Part shown: one piece after another, positions 8,736 through 17,753 of the stretch
Position numbering within the stretch: position 1 is the first letter of the stretch
Layout: each line of letters opens with the position of its first letter
Source: Flavobacterium lotistagni
GTDB lineage: Bacteria > Bacteroidota > Bacteroidia > Flavobacteriales > Flavobacteriaceae
Direction: 5' to 3'
Length of the DNA stretch: 64,000 nt
Assembly (NCBI RefSeq): GCF_011392125.1
Contig: NZ_JAAJBU010000002.1
Location: 186,001 to 250,000, forward strand
Made by a program: the position numbers and the translations under genes
Notes under the pieces: model-generated
The model's database searches: none
The model's input: the letters and a program-made list of their open reading frames with translations, nothing else
Told to the model about the DNA's origin: nothing

Positions 8736-9827
8736 TTGAGCGATCCATCTAAAAAAGCCTCGGCCCTGAATGAAAAAGCTGGAATTTCCGCACCGGAAAT
8801 CATTAGCGAAGCCGCAGCTGGCCAAATCAAACAATCGCGCCGAAAATTGCCCACCACGACAGAATTGCTCGACGGAATTCGCTCAGCAAACATCACCGCA
8901 CTAAGTCGCGCTATTACGTTAGTGGAAAGTACCAATGTGTCGCACCAAAGCCAAGCCACGGAACTAATCAACGCTTGCTTACCTTACGCCAATAAATCAG
9001 TTCGTATTGGCATTACAGGTGTTCCGGGTGTAGGGAAAAGCACTTTCATTGAAGCTTTCGGAAAATACTTGACCGGTTTAGGAAAAAAAGTGGCGGTTTT
9101 GGCGGTCGATCCGAGCAGTACGATTTCGCATGGCAGCATTTTAGGCGATAAAACCCGAATGGAAGAACTGGTGAAAGATCCAAATGCGTATATCAGGCCA
9201 TCTGCATCGGGAGCAACTTTAGGCGGCGTGGCCAGAAAAACCAGAGAAACCATTACACTTTGTGAAGCCGCAGGTTTTGATACCATCTTGATAGAAACCG
9301 TGGGCGTCGGACAAAGCGAAACGGCCGTTCACAGCATGGTCGATTTCTTTCTGCTCTTGAAAATATCCGGGGCCGGTGACGAATTGCAAGGCATCAAACG
9401 TGGCATTATGGAAATGGCCGATGCGATTGTGATCAATAAAGCCGATGGCGATAATATCCGAAAAGCGAAACTCGCCAAAACTGAATTCAACAAAGCGTTA
9501 CATTTATTCCCAGCAAAAAAATCAGGCTGGACACCTACTGCTTCCACTTGCAGCGCGATGACCAAAGACGGTATTGCCGAAATATGGCACAACATAGAGG
9601 CGTTTCTCGAACTCACCCAAAACAATGGTTATTTCAAAGAAAAACGCATCGAGCAAAATCAGTTCTGGATGATGGAAACTATTAATGACCAGCTCAAACA
9701 ACATTTTTTGAATCATCCTCAAATCCAACGGTTGCTCGAACAAGAAAAAAATGCGGTGCAAAACCAAACGATATCACCGTTTGCAGCCGCCCAGAAATTG
9801 CTGGATTTTTATTTCAAATCTGAATAA
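8736..9827 (+). CDS. meaB: Methylmalonyl-CoA mutase-associated GTPase MeaB
   Basis: MeaB is a G3E-family GTPase that protects and reloads the adenosylcobalamin-dependent methylmalonyl-CoA mutase. The protein shows P-loop GVPGVGKS, DPSST, the switch ETVGVGQSE and the guanine motif NKAD. No ATG is available; a TTG at 8736 gives 363 residues starting MSDPSKKAS. A TTG at 8709 is also in frame, but the sequence around it (TAAATTTA at 8712-8719) looks like a promoter, so I prefer 8736. The mutase subunits are not in this window, so MeaB is encoded apart from its partner. Confidence 0.9.
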   Translation: MSDPSKKASALNEKAGISAPEIISEAAAGQIKQSRRKLPTTTELLDGIRSANITALSRAITLVESTNVSHQSQATELINACLPYANKSVRIGITGVPGVGKSTFIEAFGKYLTGLGKKVAVLAVDPSSTISHGSILGDKTRMEELVKDPNAYIRPSASGATLGGVARKTRETITLCEAAGFDTILIETVGVGQSETAVHSMVDFFLLLKISGAGDELQGIKRGIMEMADAIVINKADGDNIRKAKLAKTEFNKALHLFPAKKSGWTPTASTCSAMTKDGIAEIWHNIEAFLELTQNNGYFKEKRIEQNQFWMMETINDQLKQHFLNHPQIQRLLEQEKNAVQNQTISPFAAAQKLLDFYFKSE

Positions 9828-9830
9828 AAG

Positions 9831-10058
9831 CTAGTCCTCGTACCTTTCGACTTCACGATCATAAAAGGCGTTGGCTTGTTCAATCAGCCCTTCCATTTCC
9901 GCGTTGAGTTCGGCCTCGTCAAGGTCTTCGGCTTCTTCTAAAAATTCTACTTCATCGTCTTTGAGGTTGATGATAAATCGCGGATAGTCTAAGTGAATGA
10001 TAAAAATATCATCGGGAAAATCGGTATTGTCGCCGAGAAGAAATTTTGGTAATTCCAT
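9831..10058 (-). CDS. Small acidic protein of unknown function
   Basis: The 75-residue product starts MELPKFLLGDNTDFPDD and is very rich in Glu and Asp in its C-terminal half, which is predicted helical. No signal peptide, membrane segment or cysteine is present. It converges with meaB, three bases separating the stops. I regard it as real because codon use matches its neighbours and the frame is clean. I recall similar short proteins in related genomes, but know no function. Confidence 0.7.
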   Translation of the reverse strand: MELPKFLLGDNTDFPDDIFIIHLDYPRFIINLKDDEVEFLEEAEDLDEAELNAEMEGLIEQANAFYDREVERYED

Positions 10059-10124
10059 GGTTACTTTGGGTTGTGGATTCGCGAACCGGAGCTATATAAC
10101 CAATTCGCAAACTGCCTGTAAAGG

Positions 10125-11495
10125 TTATTGATTTGCCAATTGCTTGGTGAGTTTTGCAAAGCGAAGATACAAAAATAAAGCAGCCGCCGTCAATCCGGCC
10201 AAAAGCCCAATCCAGATTCCGGTTGCTTTGAGCGCGGTGTACAATCCGAGGTAAATGGAAATTGGGAAACCTATAATCCAATATGCCACAAACGTGATAT
10301 ACATCGGCACTTTCACGTCTTGCAAACCTCGTAGCGCACCCAGAACTACTACTTGCAAGCCGTCAGAAATTTGGAAGATCGCCGCCACAATTAACAATTG
10401 GGAAGCAATCAAAACTACCTCAGCGTTGTCTATGGCCAAAGTTGAATTTTTCATATCGAGAAACAACTGCGGCAAAAAGTTGTGCATCAAAATGAACAAC
10501 AAGGCAAAAATCGTCTCGAGAATAATGGTCAGTAAGAAAATCGAACGCGCCACCACAATGAGGTTTTTATAGTCGCTCAATCCTTTCTGATTGCCCACTC
10601 GAATCATCGCAGTTACGTTCAAGCCCATCGCAAACATGAAAGTCGTCGTGGCCAAAGTCAGTGCTATTTGATTGGCTGCTTGACTGGTTTTTCCGATGGT
10701 TCCCGAGAGCCAAATCGCTGCGGTAAACAAACTCACTTCGAACAACATCTGCATCGCCGAGGGCAACCCAAGATTAATAATCTTGCGCAGCACTGATTTC
10801 TTGATTTCGCGAAAACTGAACTTCGAGAAATAGATTTTCAAATCTTTGTTGTACTTCAGTAGATAATGCATGAAAACCACCATCATCACCCGCGAAATAA
10901 CCGTTCCTAATGCCGCACCGACCACACCCAATTTGGGAAAAATCCAGAAACCATAAATCAGTACATAATTAAAAATAACATGCACAATGTTGGTCAGGAA
11001 AATGGCATACATCGAATATTTCGTTAGCGACAAACCGTCGGCAAATTGCTTATAGCCTTGGTACATAATCACCGGAATCAACGAAAACGCCACCCAATCG
11101 ATGTACGGCGTTGCCAGTTTGACCACAGCTTCAGGTTGGTGCATCAGCAACATTAACGGTTTGGCCAACACAATCATCGAAAACAATCCGATACCCAGCA
11201 GCGTGCACAAAAACAAACCGTGATGAAAGGTAGCCTTGATGGTTTTGGTGTCTTTCTCGGCGTCGGCTTCTGCAATCAGTGGTGTCAAGGCAGTCGAAAA
11301 ACCGATACCAATCGACATTCCGATGAAAATAAAACTGTTGCCCAACGATACCGCTGCAAGTTCGGTAGAGCCAAGATTTCCGACCATAATGTTGTCGACA
11401 ATTCCGATCAACGTATGACCGAGCATTCCGAGCACCACCGGATAAGCCAATTTGATGTTATAAGGAAATTCCTTGAAGTATTGGGTAAGGTTCAC
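10125..11495 (-). CDS. norM: MATE family multidrug efflux transporter
   Basis: The 456-residue membrane protein has about twelve hydrophobic segments in two similar halves, as expected for MATE exporters that expel cationic compounds in exchange for sodium or protons. The N-terminal GIVDNIMVGNLGSTELAAVSLG and the second-half equivalent fit the NorM/DinF-like branch. It is transcribed away from the T9SS gene pair, with no promoter match to the -7 consensus that I trust. norM is used here as a family label. Confidence 0.9.
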   Translation of the reverse strand: MNLTQYFKEFPYNIKLAYPVVLGMLGHTLIGIVDNIMVGNLGSTELAAVSLGNSFIFIGMSIGIGFSTALTPLIAEADAEKDTKTIKATFHHGLFLCTLLGIGLFSMIVLAKPLMLLMHQPEAVVKLATPYIDWVAFSLIPVIMYQGYKQFADGLSLTKYSMYAIFLTNIVHVIFNYVLIYGFWIFPKLGVVGAALGTVISRVMMVVFMHYLLKYNKDLKIYFSKFSFREIKKSVLRKIINLGLPSAMQMLFEVSLFTAAIWLSGTIGKTSQAANQIALTLATTTFMFAMGLNVTAMIRVGNQKGLSDYKNLIVVARSIFLLTIILETIFALLFILMHNFLPQLFLDMKNSTLAIDNAEVVLIASQLLIVAAIFQISDGLQVVVLGALRGLQDVKVPMYITFVAYWIIGFPISIYLGLYTALKATGIWIGLLAGLTAAALFLYLRFAKLTKQLANQ

Positions 11496-11625
11496 TTTGC
11501 AATTTTGGTGGCAAAAATACGGTGTTTATTTGAGTTTTTTGAAAGTCAAAATATTTAACAAGTGTTTAATTTTAATGGATTTTTATTTTTAGGTACTTTT
11601 AAGTTATAAACGCAATTCAAACCGC

Positions 11626-12681
11626 ATGAAAAAAGCAATACTCCTTTTAATTTTATTCGCGTTCGTTTCTGTAAAATCACAAAACATTTTTAAAGACGAT
11701 TTCACTCTGTACACTAGTGGTGCCGAGTTGAGCGGCCAAGGATTATGGTCTAATAGCCCAATAGCCCCGAATGTTGGCATCGGTGCTTGCCTTCCTGTAA
11801 CTTCTGGATCTACTTGTTCAGGAACCAAAATAGTAGACCAAAATGTATTTTTCGCAAATTATGGCTCTTCAACAAAATCGATGGAAATCGGTCCTTTGCG
11901 CGATGGAGTGGCCCACATCATCAACCCAATGGTTGTTGGTGGTGACTTGTATATCGGTTTGGTTTTGAACCTTGCCACAGCTCCGGATGAATCAGGATTA
12001 CCGGTAGATTTTCTCAGAGTCATCAATAGCGATCCTACCCAAGTGACTTTTCGTTTGATTGTGAAGAATGGCGGTTTTGGATATAAAATTGGAATCCGCA
12101 AAGGTGCTTCAAGCAATCCAACCGCTTATGGAGACAATCTCTATAACTTCAATGAGAACGTGTTAGTTATTGTGAAATATTCGCATCTTGACGGCGCCGA
12201 TGACGATATTGTTAAACTTTATGTGAACCCAGATTATGCTTCTGGAGAGCCTGCTTCTGCAGTGGCAACGGCAGCAACAGGTTTTGATCAGAGTGGAGCT
12301 ATTGACCGCGTTGCCTTTAGATTGAACTACAACACGATTCCGTCAATGCCTACTGGTTTTGCAGGATTAGTAAGCGCTTCTACCACCTGGGAAGGATTGT
12401 CTTTCTTACCATTGGCCACTAACGAATTTCAAACTGCTCCAGTAACAGTGGCCGCTTTGGTCAACAATCACAATTTATCGATTCGCAGTACTTCAGTCAT
12501 GAACCAGTTGGATTTCGAAATACACGCCTTGTCCGGTGTTTTAGTGGAAAACCGAAAAATAAATCTCCCGCTCGGTAATTCTAACCTTGCAATAGACACT
12601 AAACTCAGCACTGGAACCTATATCGTTACCTTCAAGACGACCACCGGCGAAAAGTTCAATCAAAAAATAATCATTCCATAA
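11626..12681 (+). CDS. Secreted protein with T9SS type A sorting domain (paralogue 1)
   Basis: A 351-residue protein with a signal peptide ending near VKSQ (residue 19), an N-terminal DDFTLYTSGAELSGQGLW motif, a beta-rich lectin- or laminin-G-like middle, and a C-terminal beta domain of about 70 residues ending KFNQKIIIP. That tail has the form of the Por/T9SS type A sorting signal, which is cleaved at the cell surface. It is a clear paralogue of the gene 20 bases downstream (same DDF-SYTTGA-L start, same VKYS, DQSGAIDR-F blocks). The pair is probably an operon. Function beyond secretion unknown. Confidence 0.88.
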   Translation: MKKAILLLILFAFVSVKSQNIFKDDFTLYTSGAELSGQGLWSNSPIAPNVGIGACLPVTSGSTCSGTKIVDQNVFFANYGSSTKSMEIGPLRDGVAHIINPMVVGGDLYIGLVLNLATAPDESGLPVDFLRVINSDPTQVTFRLIVKNGGFGYKIGIRKGASSNPTAYGDNLYNFNENVLVIVKYSHLDGADDDIVKLYVNPDYASGEPASAVATAATGFDQSGAIDRVAFRLNYNTIPSMPTGFAGLVSASTTWEGLSFLPLATNEFQTAPVTVAALVNNHNLSIRSTSVMNQLDFEIHALSGVLVENRKINLPLGNSNLAIDTKLSTGTYIVTFKTTTGEKFNQKIIIP

Positions 12682-12701
12682 TTCAATCAAAAAACAAAAA
12701 A

Positions 12702-13730
12702 ATGAAAACAAAATTACTCGTTTTGGCTTTGGCCGTTTCCGTTTCAGTTTGCGGACAAAATCTTTTTCAAGATGACTTTTCATCATACACTACTGGCGCT
12801 GACTTGCACAATCAAGGCCAATGGACACACAATTCTTCTCTGCCTGGCGGCCTGGGTGCTGCTCTTGGAGCCCTTCCCAATAATGCCGACGTTTTAGCTT
12901 CACCTGTTGCTTTTCTGGATTATGGCGCTAGCGCCAACTCAGTGGCTATTAGTCCTGATTCTGATGGTGTAGGCGTTGGTTTTACAGCAGTAACCGATGG
13001 TGATCTCTATGTAGGTTTCGTACTGAATCTAAGCGCAGCACAAGCCAACAACAACAGTGACTTTTTCAGAGTCATGAGCGGCAACAATCTCAATACTACT
13101 TTCCGATTGTATGCCATTAACACCGGATTTTCATACAACATTGCTATAGCTAAAGGCGCTAATGGCAATCCGCTGGCGACTTCGGCTTTGAGTTACAGTT
13201 ATAATGAAGACCATTTGGTGATTGTCAAATACAGCCAATTACCCGGAACTAGTGATGACGTCGTTTCGTTGTATGTAGATCCTGTCTATGCCAACGGCGT
13301 TCCAGCCTCAACCAGCGCCATTACCAATACCGGTTTAGACCAATCCGGAAGTATTGATCGTTTGACCTTCCGAATGAACTGGACCAATGGAATGCCTACC
13401 GGAAAAGCAGGTTTGGTCAGTGTAGGCCGCAATTGGGATGATTTGACTTTCGTTCCTTTAAGCACCACGCAGTTCAACCAAAGCCAATTGGTTATCGACA
13501 GCCGCGACGCTAAAATCGGCAGATTGGTTATTCAGTCAGAGATTGACTTGGGTGAAGTTGCGATGAAAATCATCAATCTTAATGGCGCAGTAGTAGACAA
13601 CCAAAAAATCAACCTAAACTCCGGAGCCAACAGTATTCAAACTCAGCCCATTGCGGCGAGCGGAATCTACTTGCTACAACTCACTGATAGCAAAGGCGAT
13701 AGTTTGGTCCGCAAAATTGTTATCCAATAA
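12702..13730 (+). CDS. Secreted protein with T9SS type A sorting domain (paralogue 2)
   Basis: A 342-residue protein: signal peptide ending near VCGQ, DDFSSYTTGADLHNQGQW near the mature N-terminus, then a beta-rich domain with DLYVGFVLNLS, VKYSQ and DQSGSIDRLTFRMN, and a sorting domain ending LVRKIVIQ. It aligns over its length with the preceding gene, so the two arose by tandem duplication. The conserved core suggests a jelly-roll carbohydrate- or surface-binding fold, which is inference. A terminator follows the gene. Confidence 0.88.
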   Translation: MKTKLLVLALAVSVSVCGQNLFQDDFSSYTTGADLHNQGQWTHNSSLPGGLGAALGALPNNADVLASPVAFLDYGASANSVAISPDSDGVGVGFTAVTDGDLYVGFVLNLSAAQANNNSDFFRVMSGNNLNTTFRLYAINTGFSYNIAIAKGANGNPLATSALSYSYNEDHLVIVKYSQLPGTSDDVVSLYVDPVYANGVPASTSAITNTGLDQSGSIDRLTFRMNWTNGMPTGKAGLVSVGRNWDDLTFVPLSTTQFNQSQLVIDSRDAKIGRLVIQSEIDLGEVAMKIINLNGAVVDNQKINLNSGANSIQTQPIAASGIYLLQLTDSKGDSLVRKIVIQ

Positions 13731-13752
13731 CCCAGTTTTATATTTCACCCAA

Positions 13753-13786
13753 AAATCCATCTCGGCTCTCAAGATGGATTTTTTTT
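13753..13786 (+). terminator. Terminator of the T9SS paralogue operon
   Basis: AAATCCATC and GATGGATTT form a perfect 9-bp stem around an 11-base loop, followed by a T run. Confidence 0.85.
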
Positions 13787-13806
13787 AACCTTTTAAATTC
13801 GATCCG

Positions 13807-14289
13807 ATGAAAACCAATTTTCTAATTCTGTTCTTGTACTGTTTTTCTTTGAGCGCAGTAGCCCAAAAACAAATTACCAATTTCGACGATTTACTAACCG
13901 CGTTAAAAGCAGGAAAACCCGTAAAAACCGTTATTCATTATGCCAAATGCAAATTGATTGTCGATGGCAAGGAAGAACCCGAATCACCTGATGCGATTGG
14001 CGGAATGAAAATCGACACTTATGAATACTTCGACAGCAGCATCTTCAAAAATAAGATTCCGTCGTTTCTATCCACTTCTCAAACGGTTTTGATTTACCAA
14101 CCTGCTTATGGTTACGTGTATAATTACGTGAAGATGAAACTCAAAAAAGACAACAACGTTGAAGTCACGGCGCGCTATCTCAAACCACGCAAATTTTCAT
14201 CAAAATTCAAAGTCGTCATGGATGAAATGTTCAAAGGGAAAATCAACGACGGAACCAACGATGGTGCGATTTTTCTCTACACCGAATAA
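13807..14289 (+). CDS. VirK-like exported protein
   Basis: The 160-residue protein has a signal peptide (cleavage near AVAQ, residue 19). The mature part carries the VirK family signatures: a FDDLLTALKAGKPV start, VIHYAKCKL, AIGGMKIDTYEYF and a C-terminal VMDEMFKGKINDGTNDGA. VirK proteins are small secreted proteins first named in Agrobacterium virulence and known mostly as conserved unknowns. The single cysteine in HYAKC and the IGG motif are the most conserved features. Its own start follows a terminator by about 20 bases. Confidence 0.8.
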   Translation: MKTNFLILFLYCFSLSAVAQKQITNFDDLLTALKAGKPVKTVIHYAKCKLIVDGKEEPESPDAIGGMKIDTYEYFDSSIFKNKIPSFLSTSQTVLIYQPAYGYVYNYVKMKLKKDNNVEVTARYLKPRKFSSKFKVVMDEMFKGKINDGTNDGAIFLYTE

Positions 14290-14400
14290 ACCAAAGCGAA
14301 AATCCGAACCGTCAGAACATTTTTTTACTGCAATAGATGTTAGCAGTTTTTTGTTCTGCCTCATTACAAATCCATTCAGAAACCCAAGAGCAAAGTTCAT

Positions 14401-15126
14401 CTAGGAATTCCTGCGTCTTCGTTTAAACAAAATTATCCTGAATTTCAAACTGTCATAGGCCAAAGCCAGCAATAAGGCAACAGCGGCAATAGTTAGGGTA
14501 TTAAGTAGCATCGACGAATAGAAAACCCCGCCGATAATTCCACCTAGAAAAAAGGAACTGATAATAGTCAGTCTGAGTTTGATGGATGATTTTAATTTTT
14601 GGCTTTGCTCGGGCTCGGCATAAAAAAACAACTGCGACAACTCAATACCCAAATCAGTGAACAAACCGGTCAAATGCGTAGTTCTGACCGTGGCATTTGA
14701 AATTTTAGTCACGAGCGAATTTTGCAATCCCATCGCGAAAAGCAAGCAGAAAGCCAGCAGATTCGGGTTCTCGGTAATGAGCCAACTTCCGAAAACCGCC
14801 AATGAAAACAAAATCGCACTTTCTAAAACAATCGGCATAGTAAACGCAGAACCTTTTCGGTGCCGCGAAAACCATTCAATCATAAAGTTCGAGACAAACG
14901 AACCCAAGAAAAAGAAAAAAATGTACAGAAAATAAATCAAGCCTTTGTAGAATTGCAGCCGGAAAACCTCGTCAATTAAATAAGCAAAATGCCCGGTTAC
15001 GTTGGTAGTTAACCTTTGCACCGCGAGAAAACCTGCCACGTTCACCAATCCGGCCACAAAAGACAATAATGAGGCAATGCTCAAATTGTGTTTTAAAGTT
15101 CTCGTTTTCCCTTGGTGTCGGAACAT
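14401..15126 (-). CDS. YoaK family (DUF1275) membrane protein
   Basis: The 241-residue protein has about six hydrophobic segments and the family pattern FVAGLVNVAGFLAV followed by TTNVTGHFAYL near the N-terminus, and VRTTHLTGLFTDLGIEL in the second half. DUF1275/YoaK members are inner-membrane proteins of unknown transport or signalling role. It is encoded only nine bases after the PPK2 reading frame begins its own stop on the same strand, so it lies immediately downstream-adjacent in the minus-strand cluster with PPK2, each gene possibly having its own promoter. Confidence 0.85.
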   Translation of the reverse strand: MFRHQGKTRTLKHNLSIASLLSFVAGLVNVAGFLAVQRLTTNVTGHFAYLIDEVFRLQFYKGLIYFLYIFFFFLGSFVSNFMIEWFSRHRKGSAFTMPIVLESAILFSLAVFGSWLITENPNLLAFCLLFAMGLQNSLVTKISNATVRTTHLTGLFTDLGIELSQLFFYAEPEQSQKLKSSIKLRLTIISSFFLGGIIGGVFYSSMLLNTLTIAAVALLLALAYDSLKFRIILFKRRRRNS

Positions 15127-15135
15127 TTTAAATCG

Positions 15136-16008
15136 TTATTTGAGTTGTTTCCTGAAAAATTCCATGTCGGCCTTGACCTTGTCGTCGAGTTCCGGTTCTT
15201 GAATATCGGTGTGCAACTGCATTTCTTCCCAGATGATTTTCGCTACAATATACCGCGCCATTTCTTTATCATCGGCCGGAACCACATACCAAGGCGCGTG
15301 TGGTTTAGAAGTATTGTTGATTGCGCTCTCATAACAACTCATATAATCGTCCCAGCGCTCGCGTTCCTTCAAGTCGCCGGGCGAAAATTTCCAGTTGTGG
15401 TCGGCCTCGTCTAATCTTCGCAGCAATCTATCGCGCTGTTCGTCTTTGCTCAGGTGCAGGTAAAATTTGAGTACAATGGTGCCGTTCTGAGCAATGTGCT
15501 TTTCAAAATTGTTGATTTGCTCCATGCGATTGTTCCAAAATTCTGGGGTGATGTCTTCCACTTTTTCAATTCCGGGCAAATTCTCGTTCAGTATATATTC
15601 CGGATGCACGCGCGTGACCAAAACGTTCTCGTAATGCGTGCGGTTGAAAATCGCAAACTTGCCTTTTTCAGGCAAAGCCAAATAATGCCGCCAGAGGTAA
15701 TCGTGTTCGAGTTCAGTCGAATTGGGTGTTTTAAAACTATGAACCACAACACCTCGCGGGTTGAATTCCTTGAATACTTCGCGGATCAGGCTGTCTTTGC
15801 CAGAAGTATCCATGCCTTGCAAACAAATCAACACGCCATAACGGTTGTGCGCATACATCACATCCTGAAATTTGCTGAGTTTTTGCTGCACTTTGTCTAG
15901 CTTTTCTTCTTTGTCGTCGTCGCTGGCCTTCACATTTAGCTTGGTCGGAATTTCCGACAATCGGATTGGGTGCGTGACTTTAAAATCCTCAGGATCGATT
16001 GATTTCAT
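15136..16008 (-). CDS. Polyphosphate kinase 2 (PPK2) family protein
   Basis: PPK2 enzymes transfer phosphate between polyphosphate and nucleotides. The 290-residue product has Walker A GMDTSGKDS, the aspartate/arginine loop FNRTHYENVL (Walker B region) and the lid WKFSPGDLKERERWDDY. One-domain length and these motifs fit class I or III enzymes, such as those from Cytophaga; the class cannot be set by eye. The ATG at 16008 gives MKSIDPEDF; a longer in-frame start at 16152 would read through repeat family 1 copy 3 and is rejected. Confidence 0.9.
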   Translation of the reverse strand: MKSIDPEDFKVTHPIRLSEIPTKLNVKASDDDKEEKLDKVQQKLSKFQDVMYAHNRYGVLICLQGMDTSGKDSLIREVFKEFNPRGVVVHSFKTPNSTELEHDYLWRHYLALPEKGKFAIFNRTHYENVLVTRVHPEYILNENLPGIEKVEDITPEFWNNRMEQINNFEKHIAQNGTIVLKFYLHLSKDEQRDRLLRRLDEADHNWKFSPGDLKERERWDDYMSCYESAINNTSKPHAPWYVVPADDKEMARYIVAKIIWEEMQLHTDIQEPELDDKVKADMEFFRKQLK

Positions 16009-16044
16009 ATTCGGGCATTTATTTAAGTAAATATAGTTATTTTT

Positions 16045-16125
16045 AGAAGCTGTTTCCGGCTGTCCGCTATATCTTTTGCGCCGCTTAGCTCTGCAAAAGG
16101 ATGCCGCTGCCATCCGGGCTAGGGC
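16045..16125 (+). repeat. Repeat family 1, copy 3 (variant 5' block)
   Basis: The blocks CGCTATATCTTTT, AAAAGGATGCCGCT and CATCCGGGCTAGGG are intact, but the first block is altered to GAAGCTGTTTCCGGCTGT. The tip stem is TTTTGCGCCGC-type with GC-rich loop. This is the only copy lying between two divergently transcribed genes. Confidence 0.75.
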
Positions 16126-16146
16126 AATCCACTCAAAATCAAAACC

Positions 16147-16977
16147 ATGCAAAAATTCATGCTAGACATTCTTCTCAAAATCATCGGAATCGGCTCGGCT
16201 TCGGGGCTGATTTTCAACAACGAATCGCTTTATCTGATTTCCGACAACAGTACTTTTTTGTACCAATACAAAATCGCAGAAGGTAAAACCGAAAAAATAA
16301 AACTCACCGAAGATAGCCGCGAAAACCTCAAGAAAAAGGAAAAACCCGATTTCGAGGCCGTGCTGCAGAAAGACAAGAAAATTTATTTGTTCGGCTCGGG
16401 TTCTAAAAAACAACGCGAACAACTTTTCATTTACGATTCCAAAAAAGGCAAAACCACCAAAGAAAATTTGTCTTCACTTTACGACGCCCTGCGCAAAACT
16501 GCCCAGCTTCCGAAAGACGAGCTCAATATTGAAGGCGTGGTTTTCTATAACAACCAATGGATTTTCTTCCAGCGCGGCAATGGCAAACTAGGCAAAAACG
16601 GCCTCTTCATCTTGAAAAACAAAAAACTTGAACCCAACGAAAAAATCGAATTTATTCCAGTTGCACTTCCGAACCTTAAACACATCGCGGCGACTTTCAC
16701 CGATGCGACTTTGGTCAAAGACAAAATTTATTTTCTGGCTTCGGCCGAAGATTCGAACTCAACATACAAAGACGGCGAAGTTCTGGGCAGTTTGATTGGT
16801 TGTTTAGATGCTAAAACGCTTAGAGTAGAATTCACCCAAACCGTATCTGAAACCCAAAAATTTGAAGGAATTAGCCTTTACAAAGAAACTAAAAACCAAA
16901 TCGAGTTTGTGCTCTGCGAAGACAACGACACTGAATCGCCCGAGTCTACGATTTATAAATTGGTGCTCGTGAAATAA
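16147..16977 (+). CDS. Probable beta-propeller-like protein of unknown function (DUF6929-like)
   Basis: The 276-residue protein has no signal peptide. Blocks such as SGLIFNNESLYLISDNS, KPDFEAVLQKDKKIYLFGSGS and EGVVFYNNQWIFFQRGN recur about every 45-50 residues and look like propeller blades with a closing aromatic strand. From memory this fits the family called DUF6929 in Bacteroidetes; I am not certain. Probably cytoplasmic. It starts shortly after repeat family 1 copy 3, which therefore occupies its 5' flank. Confidence 0.75.
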   Translation: MQKFMLDILLKIIGIGSASGLIFNNESLYLISDNSTFLYQYKIAEGKTEKIKLTEDSRENLKKKEKPDFEAVLQKDKKIYLFGSGSKKQREQLFIYDSKKGKTTKENLSSLYDALRKTAQLPKDELNIEGVVFYNNQWIFFQRGNGKLGKNGLFILKNKKLEPNEKIEFIPVALPNLKHIAATFTDATLVKDKIYFLASAEDSNSTYKDGEVLGSLIGCLDAKTLRVEFTQTVSETQKFEGISLYKETKNQIEFVLCEDNDTESPESTIYKLVLVK

Positions 16978-17040
16978 CTATTCTTTGCGTGTTTGCGAGA
17001 GAATATTATTTATTGCTCGCAAAGGCGCGAAGGCTTAGAA
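16978..17040. repeat. Palindromic CTTTGCG/CGCAAAG element
   Basis: Directly after the stop codon, CTTTGCG-TTTGCGAG is answered by CTCGCAAA-GCGCGAAG. Related inverted words occur at 19757-19800 and 48572-48628. It may act as a terminator but has no clean T tract. Confidence 0.5.
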
Positions 17041-17130
17041 TTACGATGAAAAATGTTATTTAATAACTTTTCCTCTTTGTACCGAATTGCGTTCAAGCCA
17101 AAGAGCACTTCTGGTGGTCTTACTATCAAC

Positions 17131-17748
17131 CTACAATTCCTTCACAAACACGCCGCGCTCCACTTCATTAAAACCGAGCTTCTTTAAATATTTGAAGTAA
17201 TTCTGATTGTTTCCTTCAGCCTTGACACTTTTGAAACCGGCTTCGATAAACTTATCACGCAAAGTAAAATAAACGTACTGTCCATTCTTGAAATCTTTGT
17301 ATTCCGGCAAAACGAAATCGAGATCGACGTTCAGAACCGTTCCATTCTCACGGTGCGCAATGAATAAACCAGCCATCGACATGTTGCGTAAAATGAAAAA
17401 ACTCACGGTATTGTCGTTCGGTTCAAAAGAAAAACCCGGGCAATAAGTTTCAATTCTGGCGCGGTGGAACTCGATAAAACGAGGCAAATATTTGCTATTA
17501 GAATCGACTTCAAGAATTTCAAAAGTTTCCTTTTTGGAGTAAATCAAAATCAGGTAATAGGCATCCACCAAAACGATAATTCCGTTGAGAATCCCGACCG
17601 GAATGGCGCCAATCAGAAAGCCGTAAACCGAAAACGCCAAGGCGCCAAACAGATTAATCCAGCGAAATTTGACAATCGAATTCATCATCATCGACAACAC
17701 GATAATCACCGATGCTGCGTAACCGACCCAAGGTAAAATCGTTTCCAT
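17131..17748 (-). CDS. YgjV-like membrane protein with C-terminal acetyltransferase-like domain
   Basis: Residues 1-75 hold three hydrophobic helices with the YgjV-type start (WVGYAASVIIVLSMMMNS, then LFGALAFSVYGFLIGAIPVG). Residues 90-205 are soluble and look like a diverged GNAT fold: DLDFVLPEYKDFKNGQYVYF followed by a final NYFKYLKKLGF, the usual last helix and strand. So a membrane anchor appears to be joined to a small-molecule acetyltransferase-like unit. It is five bases from the ABC-F gene upstream, so both are in one operon. Confidence 0.75.
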   Translation of the reverse strand: METILPWVGYAASVIIVLSMMMNSIVKFRWINLFGALAFSVYGFLIGAIPVGILNGIIVLVDAYYLILIYSKKETFEILEVDSNSKYLPRFIEFHRARIETYCPGFSFEPNDNTVSFFILRNMSMAGLFIAHRENGTVLNVDLDFVLPEYKDFKNGQYVYFTLRDKFIEAGFKSVKAEGNNQNYFKYLKKLGFNEVERGVFVKEL

Positions 17749-17753
17749 TGCTT

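Noticed and set aside
14313..14358. Terminator between the VirK-like and YoaK genes
   Set aside because: CAGAACA and TGTTCTG with inner ACTGC/GCAGT can pair, but the T-T internal loop of about 6 x 6 bases makes it weak; I do not list it as a feature.
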